Source: Paratractidigestivibacter sp963630635 (GTDB lineage Bacteria > Actinomycetota > Coriobacteriia > Coriobacteriales > Atopobiaceae). Taken from it: a DNA stretch of 52,410 nt. Of the stretch, positions 17,637-27,467 are shown piece by piece. Each line of letters starts with the position of its first letter. The stretch's first letter is position 1. The stretch spans positions 1-52,410 of the forward strand of contig CAVGOA010000010.1 in NCBI GenBank assembly GCA_963630635.1, read 5' to 3'. Both the position numbers and the translations under genes were made by a program. The notes beneath the pieces are model-generated. The model was given only the letters and a program-made list of their open reading frames with translations. It was not told the origin of the DNA and did no database searches.

Positions 17637-17774
17637 ATGCGCGACTTTTCGTGGTTTAAATGCGCAACGGTCAAGTAGACCCCATGGTCCCGACATTTGC
17701 CAACTGGGCAAACGTCGGGATTATTTGCATGGCTACTCGCCCCGCGCCGATTTAAACCACGAAAAGTCGCGCAT
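17637..17774. repeat. 138-bp element with 25-bp perfect terminal inverted repeats
   Basis: The arm at 17637-17661 (ATGCGCGACTTTTCG, then TGGTTTAAAT) is the exact reverse complement of 17750-17774. The arms begin two bases after the TRIC stop codon. Inside lies a separate terminator-like hairpin (17688-17720). No ORF fits inside. The structure resembles a miniature inverted-repeat element, but no second copy or target duplication is evident in this window. Confidence 0.75.
17688..17724 (+). terminator. Hairpin terminator of the TRIC gene, nested in the inverted-repeat element
   Basis: TCCCGAC and TTTGCC pair with GGCAAA and GTCGGGA around a five-base loop, followed by TTATTT. It lies about 55 bases past the TRIC stop. 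Confidence 0.65.
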
Positions 17775-17777
17775 GGT

Positions 17778-17831
17778 ATGCCGCGGCCCCTCGCGGCATG
17801 AAAAAAGGGTCGCCCCGTGGGGCGACCCTTT
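17778..17831 (-). terminator. Tandem hairpins ending the tRNA-Ser transcript
   Basis: The main hairpin (17804-17831) is AAAGGGTCGCCCC/GGGGCGACCCTTT, followed on the minus strand by TTTTTT. A second hairpin, ATGCCGCG/CGCGGCAT (17778-17799), comes directly after. Confidence 0.85.
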
Positions 17832-17839
17832 GAAAATTC

Positions 17840-17930
17840 TGGCGGAGGGAGAGGGATTTGAACCCTCGTAGCCTCAGAAAGGCTAAACGGTTTTCGAGAC
17901 CGCCGCATTCAGCCGCTCTGCCATCCCTCC
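17840..17930 (-). tRNA. tRNA-Ser (anticodon CGA)
   Basis: A 91-base class II tRNA read on the minus strand. The acceptor GGAGGGA pairs with TCCCTCC, the anticodon loop is CTCGAAA, the long variable arm is GCCTTTCTGAGGC, the T arm GGTTCAAATCC is canonical and CCA is encoded. It reads UCG codons. Confidence 0.95.
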
Positions 17931-17984
17931 GAATGAGCTGGCGAGAAACCAAAAGGCAACTGCGCCAACTATGGGATACAAAAC

Positions 17985-18002
17985 GGGCGCCCTTAGGCGC
18001 CC
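17985..18002 (-). terminator. Hairpin after tRNA-Ser (GGA)
   Basis: GGGCGCC-TTAG-GGCGCCC-type perfect hairpin with GTTTTG following on the minus strand. It stands between the two tRNA-Ser genes and probably ends or attenuates the upstream one. Confidence 0.6.
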
Positions 18003-18012
18003 GAGAATGTAC

Positions 18013-18103
18013 TGGCGGAGAGTCAGGGATTTGAACCCTGGAGACGCTTTAGACGCCTACACGATTTCCAATCGTGCTCCTTCGGCCACTCGGACAACTC
18101 TCC
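18013..18103 (-). tRNA. tRNA-Ser (anticodon GGA)
   Basis: A 91-base class II tRNA on the minus strand with acceptor GGAGAGT/ACTCTCC, anticodon loop TTGGAAA, a long variable arm (GGCGTCTAAAGCGTCTCC region), T arm GGTTCAAATCC and encoded CCA. It reads UCC/UCU codons. Confidence 0.95.
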
Positions 18104-18122
18104 ATGTAATGGTGCGTCAGCT

Positions 18123-18151
18123 ATTGTACATAAAAACCAACGCCACGCCAA
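18123..18151 (-). promoter_or_regulatory. Promoter of the tRNA-Ser genes
   Basis: TTGGCG (18151-18146), 17 bases, then TACAAT (18128-18123) on the minus strand, 20 bases before the tRNA-Ser(GGA) 5' end. Confidence 0.65.
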
Positions 18152-18199
18152 CGACTTTTTTATTTTTCCTGGAACCCCAGGTCAGCCGTGGCAAAGAAC

Positions 18200-20038
18200 C
18201 TACTTCTTGACCATACCGTTGCGCACGGCCCACTTGCGGCGCTCGGTCTCGTTAAGGATGCGCTTGCGCATGCGGATGGACTGCGGCGTGATCTCGACCA
18301 GCTCGTCGTCCATGATGTACTCAAGGGCCTCCTCAAGTGAGAAGCGGCGCGGCGGGGTAAGCTGCACAGCCACATCGGCGGTGGAGCTGCGCTGGTTGCC
18401 CAGGGACTTGGAGCGCGCGATGTTGACGACCATGTCGCCGGGCTTTGAGCGCTCGCCCACGAGCATGCCCTCGTAGCACTCGGTGCCGGGCTCGACGAAC
18501 AGCTGGCCGCGCTCCTGCAGGGTACCCAGTGCGTAGGCCACGGCCTTCTCGGTGCTCATGGAAATCATGGCGCCGTTCTGGCGCACGCCGATCTCGCCGG
18601 CGTAGGGGCCGTACTCAAGGAAGGTGTGATAGAACACGGCGTCGCCGTGGGTGACGTTAAGGATGCGGTTCTTGAGGCCCATGATGCCGCGGGTGGGGAT
18701 CTTGAACTCCAGGTGCGTGGTGTTGACGCCCGCCTCCATGCTCACCATGGTGCCGCCGGCGTTGCCAAAGACCTCGATGACCTTTCCGCCGTACTCGCCG
18801 TTGCACTCGACGACTGCCTGCTCGATGGGCTCGACGGTCTTGCCGCTCTCGTCCTTCTTGAACAGAACGCGGGGACGGCCAACCTGGAACTCAAAGCCCT
18901 CACGGCGCATGGTCTCCATCAGGACCGAGAGGTGCAGGATGCCGCGGCCGCTGACCTCGATGCCGGTCTTATCGGGAAGCTCCTCGATGCGCATGGTGAC
19001 GTTGTTCTCGCGCTCCTGGAACAGGCGCTCCTTAAGCTGGCGGCCGCCCACGATGTCGCCCTCGCGGCCAACGAGCGGCGAGGTAGAGGGCTCGAAGACG
19101 ATGGACAGGGTGGGCGGGTCGATCTCGATCGGCTCGAGCTCGACGGGGTTTTCGGGGTCGGTGTAGACGTCGCCGATGTCGGTGGAGTCAACGCCCACGA
19201 CAGCCGCAATGTCGCCAGCCTGGGCCTCGGTGCACTCTTTACGGCCCAGGTAGTCGAAGGTGAAGAGCTGCTTGACCTGGCTCATGGCGCGCGAGCCGTC
19301 GTTCTTCACGACCAAGATCTTGTCGCCGTTGTGGATGGTGCCAGAGTAGATGCGGCCAATGCCAATACGGCCCACGTACTCGGAGTGGTCGATGGTCACG
19401 CACTGCATGGCCAGCGAGCCCTGGGTGTCGACCTCGGGCGCGGGCAGGTCATCGACGATCATGTCGAGCATGGGGAACATGTCGGCGTTGTCGTCGGCAG
19501 GGTCGAGACGAGCAAAGCCGTTGACTGCAGAGGCGTAGATGACGTGCTCCATGGCAAACTCAAGCTGCTCGTCGGTGGCGCCAAGGTCGGCCATGAGGTC
19601 CAGGCAGTCGTTGTAGGCCTTCTCGGGGTCTGCGCCGGGCTTGTCGATCTTATTGACCACGATCATGATGGCCAGGCCAGCGGCGATGGCGTGTGAAAGC
19701 ACGAAGCGGGTCTGGGGCATAGGGCCCTCGGCCGCGTCGCACAGCAGAAGGGCGCCGTCGGCCATGCGCAGGACGCGCTCGACCTCACCGCCAAAGTCGG
19801 CGTGGCCCGGGGTATCGATGATGTTGATCTTGATGCCCTTGTACTCGACCGAGATGTTCTTGGCCAGGATGGTGATGCCGCGCTCGCGCTCCTGGTCATT
19901 GGAGTCAAGCACGCGCTCCTCGACCTGCTGGTTGGCACGGAAGGCATCCGTGGCCTTGAGCAGCTGGTCAACAAGGGTGGTCTTGCCGTGGTCGACGTGG
20001 GCGATAATGGCAATATTCCTAATGTTTTCCTGGCGCAT
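18200..20038 (-). CDS. typA: Translational GTPase TypA/BipA
   Basis: TypA is an EF-G-like GTPase acting on the ribosome, with roles in large-subunit assembly and stress growth. The 612-residue product has the family length. Motifs include G1 AHVDHGKTTL near residue 17, G3 DTPGHADFGGEVERVL, G4 NKIDKPGA, and the C-terminal TypA region with LEFKIPTRGIMGLKNRIL. The ATG at 20038 is preceded by CGAGAGGGAC. It is a single-gene transcript between the 20112-20138 terminator and the tRNA-Ser promoter. A TATACT at 20090-20085 on the minus strand could be its -10 element. Confidence 0.97.
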   Translation of the reverse strand: MRQENIRNIAIIAHVDHGKTTLVDQLLKATDAFRANQQVEERVLDSNDQERERGITILAKNISVEYKGIKINIIDTPGHADFGGEVERVLRMADGALLLCDAAEGPMPQTRFVLSHAIAAGLAIMIVVNKIDKPGADPEKAYNDCLDLMADLGATDEQLEFAMEHVIYASAVNGFARLDPADDNADMFPMLDMIVDDLPAPEVDTQGSLAMQCVTIDHSEYVGRIGIGRIYSGTIHNGDKILVVKNDGSRAMSQVKQLFTFDYLGRKECTEAQAGDIAAVVGVDSTDIGDVYTDPENPVELEPIEIDPPTLSIVFEPSTSPLVGREGDIVGGRQLKERLFQERENNVTMRIEELPDKTGIEVSGRGILHLSVLMETMRREGFEFQVGRPRVLFKKDESGKTVEPIEQAVVECNGEYGGKVIEVFGNAGGTMVSMEAGVNTTHLEFKIPTRGIMGLKNRILNVTHGDAVFYHTFLEYGPYAGEIGVRQNGAMISMSTEKAVAYALGTLQERGQLFVEPGTECYEGMLVGERSKPGDMVVNIARSKSLGNQRSSTADVAVQLTPPRRFSLEEALEYIMDDELVEITPQSIRMRKRILNETERRKWAVRNGMVKK

Positions 20039-20111
20039 AGGTCCCTCTCGAAGACAAATGAATGTAATTTAGGCAAACGGTAGAAGTATAGCGCTCAAGC
20101 GGTATAAGAAA

Positions 20112-20138
20112 ATGCCGTGGCATTATCTACCACGGCAT
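20112..20138 (-). terminator. Terminator of the 20202-20657 gene
   Basis: ATGCCGTGG pairs perfectly with CCACGGCAT around nine bases; the minus strand continues TTTTCTTAT. Confidence 0.8.
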
Positions 20139-20201
20139 CTACAGCACTTCCACAGCTGTTGGCGAGAAGGGCGCAGGGTCGCCAGGCGGCCGCCACGCGC
20201 C

Positions 20202-20657
20202 CTAAAGCAGGGCGTCGACCTCTCCCGCGGGGGCAGGCTCGGTCCAACCAAAGGTGTCCTCGTCGCCGGTCACGTCGACAAGCGAGAACGCCGAGAAGCT
20301 CCGATAGCCCTTCTCGCCAAACTCCAAGATCACGGCATCCTGGTAGGCGCCGGCCTCGTCCTCAACGGCGCCGCGGTAGGTCAGGGCGTAGCGCACGGGG
20401 TCGCCCAGGCCGGCCGCCGCGTCGCCCTTCTCGGCTGCTACCTTGCCTACCTTGGCGCGGGCCCCGTCCAGGCACTCCTCGGGGCCGTCCTCGGCAAACT
20501 CGTAGCTGGCGATGTTTCCCGCCTTGTCCTGAACGGCGAGAAGGACGTAGAGGTCCTCGCCCACGGCCAGGACGTCCAGCGCCTTGCCTAAAAGCTGGCT
20601 CGCCAGCTCGTCCGTCTTTTCCGAGACGCCGTCTTTGAGGCCGCCCGCATCCGCCAT
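20202..20657 (-). CDS. Conserved-looking protein of unknown function
   Basis: The 151-residue acidic product (MADAGGLKDGVSEKTDEL onward) has no membrane segment. Alternating strands (VGEDLYVLLAVQD; PVRYALTYRGAVED; AYQDAVILEFGEKGYRSFSAF) suggest a small beta-rich or alpha/beta fold. I recognise no family. The ATG at 20657 follows GCGAGAAGGGAC, which acts as ribosome site and also contains the over-represented CGAGAAG heptamer. The gene stands alone with its own terminator. A TATTAT (20694-20689, minus strand) could be its -10 element, and the phased repeat array at 20728-20907 begins 34 bases upstream of that, so the array may control this gene. Confidence 0.7.
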   Translation of the reverse strand: MADAGGLKDGVSEKTDELASQLLGKALDVLAVGEDLYVLLAVQDKAGNIASYEFAEDGPEECLDGARAKVGKVAAEKGDAAAGLGDPVRYALTYRGAVEDEAGAYQDAVILEFGEKGYRSFSAFSLVDVTGDEDTFGWTEPAPAGEVDALL

Positions 20658-20727
20658 GTGAGTCCCTTCTCGCAGCTTAACGCCCACGATAATACCGCAA
20701 GCCCCCTGCTTCTGGTCCGGCACGCCC

Positions 20728-20907
20728 GCTACAAAATCGGGGGTCGGGCGCTGCCGCACGGGCTTCTCGCTAGAAAAACAGGGGTCGGGCGCTTGAAATG
20801 GAGCGTTTTGCTACAAAATCCCCGGTCGGGCGCAATTTTTAAGCGCCCGAGAGCCAATTTTGTAGCGAGAAGACCGCCCCGCCGCGCCCGACCCGCAATT
20901 TTGTAGC
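20728..20907. repeat. Mirrored array of five 24-bp repeats with 41-bp phasing
   Basis: The units read GCTACAAAAT + four to five variable bases + GGTCGGGCGC. Forward copies start at 20728, 20769 and 20810; inverted copies lie at 20843-20866 and 20884-20907. Start-to-start distance is exactly 41 within each half, with 17-base spacers. The copies match the first one at 20-22 of 24 positions. The third and fourth copies face each other across nine AT bases. Three copies are preceded, in their own orientation, by CTTCTC. No ORF fits; this fills most of the 314-base gap between the 20657 start and tRNA-Ala. Confidence 0.85.
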
Positions 20908-20936
20908 GAGAAGACCCCCGCGCCCCGCAACAAAAA

Positions 20937-20961
20937 ACGGGCGACCCAAAAGGCCGCCCGT
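20937..20961 (-). terminator. Terminator of the tRNA-Ile/tRNA-Ala transcript
   Basis: ACGGGCG pairs with CGCCCGT; the minus strand continues with TTTTTT. It lies 11 bases past the tRNA-Ala 3' end. Confidence 0.88.
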
Positions 20962-20971
20962 AAGCAATCTA

Positions 20972-21047
20972 TGGTGGAGACAATGGGGTTCGAACCCACG
21001 ACCTCAGGCTTGCAAAGCCCGCGCTCTCCCAGCTGAGCTATGTCCCC
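20972..21047 (-). tRNA. tRNA-Ala (anticodon TGC)
   Basis: A 76-base tRNA on the minus strand: acceptor GGGGACA, D arm AGCTCAGCTGGGAGAGC, anticodon loop TTTGCAA, T arm GGGTTCGAACCC, encoded CCA. Placed just after tRNA-Ile, the classic pair, here without rRNA genes. Confidence 0.96.
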
Positions 21048-21076
21048 AAATGCGTAAAGTCCATTTTCATTAATAA

Positions 21077-21111
21077 TCGCCCCAGCGGCGACTCGGCTAA
21101 CACTGGGGCGA
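21077..21111 (-). other. Hairpin between tRNA-Ile and tRNA-Ala
   Basis: TCGCCCCAG pairs with CTGGGGCGA; minus-strand sequence after it is TTATTAAT rather than a T-run. Possibly a processing signal or weak terminator in the tRNA transcript. Confidence 0.5.
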
Positions 21112-21125
21112 CTATTGGCAAAAAA

Positions 21126-21202
21126 TGGTGGGCCTGACAAGGTTCGAACTTGTGACCTCCCGGTTATCAGCCGGACGCTCTGACCAACTGAGCTACAGGC
21201 CC
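21126..21202 (-). tRNA. tRNA-Ile (anticodon GAT)
   Basis: A 77-base tRNA on the minus strand: acceptor GGGCCTG, D arm AGCTCAGTTGGTCAGAGC, anticodon loop CTGATAA, T arm AAGTTCGAACCTT, encoded CCA. Confidence 0.96.
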
Positions 21203-21215
21203 AACGCGAGAAGTT

Positions 21216-21244
21216 ATATTACGCGCACCCACCCCTCTCGTCAA
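21216..21244 (-). promoter_or_regulatory. Promoter of the tRNA-Ile/tRNA-Ala transcript
   Basis: TTGACG (21244-21239), exactly 17 bases, TAATAT (21221-21216) on the minus strand, 14 bases from the tRNA 5' end. Confidence 0.8.
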
Positions 21245-21346
21245 CAACTTTTTTAGAAAAAAGTGGCTTTGCTGTTAAACGTCTGCACATATGCCCTCAT
21301 AGAGGGTAGGATTTAGGGCGAGAAAAACGTTTTGAGGAGTTGTGTT

Positions 21347-21889
21347 TTGCCGCTTCGTAGGATGGAAATCAAATCGATCGTCATGGGTCCGGGGCGCTCG
21401 GGCTCGCTCGTTGTCTTGAAACCAAAAGAGACGAAGCCGGGCGAGCACGCGGCCACGCTGCCCATCCGCATCGGCGCGGTCGAGGCCTCGGCCATTAGCA
21501 TGGGCGTCGAGAAGAAAGCCGGCGCGCGCCCGCTTACCCACGACCTTCTGGTCGACGTCATTGAGCACCTGGACGCGCAGGTAGAAGGCGTGCGCATCAC
21601 CTCGGTTGCCGGCACCACGTTCTACGCGCAGGTCGAGCTGAGCGACGCGCTGGGCCAGCACCACTACCTGGACGCGCGTCCCTCCGACGCCATCGCGCTG
21701 GCCGTGCGCTGCGGTGCCCGCATTTGGGCAGACGAGAAGGTCCTCCAGACCGCCAGCATGCCCGATTTCGCCTCGGTCGAGGCCGATGAGAAACAAGCCG
21801 AGATGGACGAGTTCCACTCGTTTGTCGAGAACCTCTCGCCCGAGGACTTCGACATGACGCCCGACCACCCGGACGACCAGAAGCAGTAG
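21347..21889 (+). CDS. Bifunctional nuclease-family (DUF151) protein
   Basis: The 180-residue product matches the DUF151/BFN family: a strand with VVLKPKE, then LPIRIGAVEASAI, THDLLVDVIEHLDAQVEGVRI, TFYAQVELSD, and LDARPSDAIALAVRCGARIWADEKVL. The DARPSDAIALA motif is diagnostic. Plant and archaeal relatives have been reported to degrade RNA and DNA; the role in bacteria is unclear. The start is probably TTG at 21347, eight bases after GAGGAG; an ATG at 21362 (MEIKSIVMGPG) is possible. A Glu/Asp-rich tail closes the protein. It is transcribed towards gyrA and ends at a shared terminator. Confidence 0.87.
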   Translation: MPLRRMEIKSIVMGPGRSGSLVVLKPKETKPGEHAATLPIRIGAVEASAISMGVEKKAGARPLTHDLLVDVIEHLDAQVEGVRITSVAGTTFYAQVELSDALGQHHYLDARPSDAIALAVRCGARIWADEKVLQTASMPDFASVEADEKQAEMDEFHSFVENLSPEDFDMTPDHPDDQKQ

Positions 21890-21942
21890 GCCGCGGCCCA
21901 GGTCGCCGGCGCCGCACCACCCACAACCCGCTCGCATACAAA

Positions 21943-21976
21943 ACGGGGCCCCGCGAATCCAATCGCGGGGCCCCGT
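21943..21976. terminator. Bidirectional terminator between the DUF151 gene and gyrA
   Basis: A perfect 13-base stem (ACGGGGCCCCGCG/CGCGGGGCCCCGT) with an eight-base loop, flanked by TCGTTT on the plus side and TTTTG on the minus side. Confidence 0.85.
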
Positions 21977-22004
21977 CGTTTACGCGCAGCTGGTGAGAAG
22001 CGCT

Positions 22005-24731
<2,727 letters not shown>

Positions 24732-24787
24732 TTAAGGCCTTTCTCGTAAGGTTAACGAACCTGTCTGTCTAGTCTCTCTCCGCTTAA

Positions 24788-26821
24788 TTACGCGTCGAGG
24801 AAGCGGGCGTCGTGAGCGTGACGTTCAATGTACTCGCGCCTATATTCGACCTGGTTGCCCATCAACTCGCGGACGGCCTTGTCGGCCATAGCGGCATCGT
24901 CGATCGTGACTCGCTGCAGGATGCGCGTGCGCGGGTCCATGGTGGTCGAGGCCAGCTGCTTGGGGTCCATCTCGCCCAGGCCCTTGTAGCGCTGAACGGT
25001 GTAGGGACGCTTCTTGCGCTTGGTCTTACCGTTGGTGGCTTCTTCGTCCTCGGCATCGTCGTCGTAGGCAAAGCCCAGCTCGGCGATCTTGCGCTTTAGG
25101 ATCTCTTCCTCGGGCTCCTTGCCGCTGGGGTAGACGTAGTAGATCTTCTTGCGCACCTTGATGCCAAAAATCGGCGGGCATGCGGCGTAGACGTAGCCCG
25201 CGTCGATCAAGGGACGCATGTACTTGTAGAAGAAAGTCAGCAGCAGGATGCGGATGTGCGCGCCGTCGACGTCTGCATCGGTCATGATGATGATCTTGTG
25301 GTAGCGGGCCTTGGACAGGTCAAAGTCGCCGCCGTCGCCGGTCGAGGTGGTGACGCCCGTGCCAATAGCCGTGATCAGCGACTGGATGGTGTCGCTCGAG
25401 AAGGCGCGGTGGTCGCCCACGCGCTCGACGTTCAAGATCTTGCCGCGCAAGGGAAGAATTGCCTGGATGTCTCGGCGACGGCCGTCCTTGGCCGAGCCGC
25501 CTGCCGAGTCGCCCTCTACAATGAAAAGCTCGGTGAGCTCTGCGTCGCGGCACGAGCAATCGGCCAGCTTACCGGGCAGGTGCGCCGTCTCTAACAGAGA
25601 CTTGCGGCGCGTGGCCTCGCGGGCCTTGGTGGCCGCGGTGCGAGCCTTGGAGGCCTGCATGGCCTTGTTGACGATCACGCGGGCCGGTTTGGGGTGCTCT
25701 TCCAGGTACTCGGACAGGCCGTCCGAGACGATCTTCATGACCAGCGGGCGCATGAACGAGCTGCCCAGCTTGGCCTTGGTCTGGCCCTCGAACTGCGGGT
25801 CGCCCAGCTTAACCGAGATAACCGCCGTGAGGCCCTCGCGAATGTCGTTGCCGGTGAGGTTGGCGTCCTTCTCCTTGAGGATGCCGGCCTTGCGGGCATA
25901 GTCGTTGATCACGCGGGTAAGGGCGGTGCGGAAGCCCTCCATGTGCATGCCGCCGTCGGGCGTGTAGATGTTGTTGGCAAAGCTCATGACGTGCTCGGAG
26001 TACGAGCCGTTCCACTGGATGGCCACCTCGACCTCGCCGCGCTTGGCGGGGTCCTCGGAGTCATTCTTGCCAGACAGGTAGATGGGCTCCTTCAGGCCCT
26101 CGGCGATTTCTTCTCCGTTGTTGAGGAACTTGACGAAGTCGATGATGCCGCCCGAGTAGCAAAACTCGTTGACCCTGGGGGTGGACTCGCGCTCGTCTGT
26201 AAGGACGATGGCCAGGTCACGGTTGAGGAACGCCATCTCTTGCAGGCGGTCGTGCAGGGTGTCGAAGTCAAAGACGCAGGTCTCGAAGATCTGGTCGTCG
26301 GGCCAGAAGGTGATGGTGGTGCCCGTGGTCTCGCTGGTGCCCACCACGGTCATCTTCTGCGTGGTCTTGCCGCGCTCGAAGCGCATCTCGTAGATGTTGC
26401 CGTCGCGCGAGACCTGGACGACCATCTTCTTGGACAGGGCGTTGACGACCGAGGAGCCCACGCCGTGCAGGCCGCCCGAGACCTTGTAGGCCGCGTTGTC
26501 AAACTTGCCGCCGGCGTGCAGGATGGTGAGAACGACCTCGAGCGTCGGGATCTTCTTCACGGGGTGCGGGTCGACGGGGATGCCGCGGCCGTTGTCCACG
26601 ACGGTCACCGAGTTGTCCTTGTGGATGGTGACCTGGATCTTGGTGCAGAAACCGGCCAAGGCCTCGTCGACGGAGTTGTCCACGATCTCGTACACCAGGT
26701 GGTGCAGGCCGCTGGCGCTGGTCGAGCCGATGTACATACCCGGGCGCTTACGGACCGCCTCGAGGCCCTCGAGAATCTTGATCTCGCTGCCGTCGTAGCG
26801 GTTCTGTGTCTCTTCTGCCAC
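24788..26821 (-). CDS. gyrB: DNA gyrase subunit B
   Basis: GyrB is the ATPase subunit of gyrase. The 677-residue product shows the GHKL ATPase start (YDGSEIKILEGLEAVRKRPG, then YIGST), the ATP lid GLHGVGSSVVNALS, the TOPRIM motif EGDSAGGSAK, and DADVDGAHIRILLLTFFYKY. It has the shorter Gram-positive length without the enterobacterial insert. Two GTG codons lie close together; the second (26821) is preferred since AGAGG stands eight bases before it, but 26827 is possible. It is followed by gyrA, and preceded by a 130-base gap with an inverted repeat. Confidence 0.97.
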   Translation of the reverse strand: MAEETQNRYDGSEIKILEGLEAVRKRPGMYIGSTSASGLHHLVYEIVDNSVDEALAGFCTKIQVTIHKDNSVTVVDNGRGIPVDPHPVKKIPTLEVVLTILHAGGKFDNAAYKVSGGLHGVGSSVVNALSKKMVVQVSRDGNIYEMRFERGKTTQKMTVVGTSETTGTTITFWPDDQIFETCVFDFDTLHDRLQEMAFLNRDLAIVLTDERESTPRVNEFCYSGGIIDFVKFLNNGEEIAEGLKEPIYLSGKNDSEDPAKRGEVEVAIQWNGSYSEHVMSFANNIYTPDGGMHMEGFRTALTRVINDYARKAGILKEKDANLTGNDIREGLTAVISVKLGDPQFEGQTKAKLGSSFMRPLVMKIVSDGLSEYLEEHPKPARVIVNKAMQASKARTAATKAREATRRKSLLETAHLPGKLADCSCRDAELTELFIVEGDSAGGSAKDGRRRDIQAILPLRGKILNVERVGDHRAFSSDTIQSLITAIGTGVTTSTGDGGDFDLSKARYHKIIIMTDADVDGAHIRILLLTFFYKYMRPLIDAGYVYAACPPIFGIKVRKKIYYVYPSGKEPEEEILKRKIAELGFAYDDDAEDEEATNGKTKRKKRPYTVQRYKGLGEMDPKQLASTTMDPRTRILQRVTIDDAAMADKAVRELMGNQVEYRREYIERHAHDARFLDA

Positions 26822-26916
26822 GCGCACGTCCTCTCTTTTCAGACGAAATGACAGGCTGATTTAGCAAGTCTTAAATTAAAAACAGGTATAGCTAAACCAT
26901 GATAGCGCTCTTATGG

Positions 26917-26939
26917 GCGCTCAGAGCCAATCTGAGCGC
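26917..26939. repeat. Perfect inverted repeat upstream of gyrB
   Basis: GCGCTCAGA pairs with TCTGAGCGC around GCCAA. It has no T-run, lies 19 bases past the dciA-like stop and about 100 bases upstream of gyrB, so it may be an operator or a weak end signal for the recF transcript. Confidence 0.5.
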
Positions 26940-26957
26940 ATGTACACGAATTCCGCT

Positions 26958-27467
26958 CTACTTTGCCTTTTTGCGCCGCAGAGAATTGCTCATGGCTTTA
27001 TAAGCGCTTTGAGCGAGTTTGGGAGACAAACCCTCGCAGGCTTTTCTCACCTGTTCCTCCTCGGCTGGCGAGAGGGGCGGTAAAGCGCGGGACTCGGGCT
27101 TCTTGGGCTCGTCGCGGCGCACGGGCATGCCGGGTTTGCGGCCCAGCTTATCCTGCTCAAAGCGTATGTCCGAGAAGGTCAGACCCTCGGCGGCCATTCT
27201 CGCCAGGTAGATGTCCTTGTTTGCCGAGAAGTCCACGGCCCGCATGCGCGAGTCGACAAAGACTACCAGCACTGGCGGCTCGCCTACACGGCGCGGCTTG
27301 GTCACGTACAGGCCGCAGGTATGCTTTCTTTCCACGTCGCCGTTGGCGCGGTGCCACGCCAGGCCCACGCGGCGCGTGCCGGTCACTTTGCTGGCGACCT
27401 CGGGCGCCGAGAAGTAGCCGCCCATGACCGAGCCCAGGCTCGAGATAGAGGCAAACTCATCGATCAT
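26958..27467 (-). CDS. DUF721/DciA-like protein
   Basis: The 169-residue product lies between recF and gyrB, the standard place for actinobacterial DciA-type DUF721 proteins, which help load the replicative helicase. A central segment (VLVVFVDSRMRAVDFSANKDIYLARMAAEG) matches the strand-helix core of the family, although divergent, and the C-terminus (SPKLAQSAYKAMSNSLRRKKAK) is basic. Its start overlaps the recF stop by four bases, so the two are coupled. If it is DciA, it complements the DnaB encoded in this window, and no dnaC-type loader is seen. Identity rests on context and size more than on motif strength. Confidence 0.75.
   Translation of the reverse strand: MIDEFASISSLGSVMGGYFSAPEVASKVTGTRRVGLAWHRANGDVERKHTCGLYVTKPRRVGEPPVLVVFVDSRMRAVDFSANKDIYLARMAAEGLTFSDIRFEQDKLGRKPGMPVRRDEPKKPESRALPPLSPAEEEQVRKACEGLSPKLAQSAYKAMSNSLRRKKAK

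Noticed and set aside
17637..17774. Insertion sequence with transposase
   Set aside because: The element is only 138 bases and has no reading frame; only a miniature element or structural repeat is possible.
20728..20913. CRISPR array
   Set aside because: Repeats are 24 bases with 17-base spacers, two of five copies are inverted, spacers of the inverted half resemble each other, and no cas genes are present.
20966..21250. Remnant of an rRNA operon around the tRNA-Ile/tRNA-Ala pair
   Set aside because: No 16S or 23S sequence is present on either side; the pair has its own promoter and terminator.
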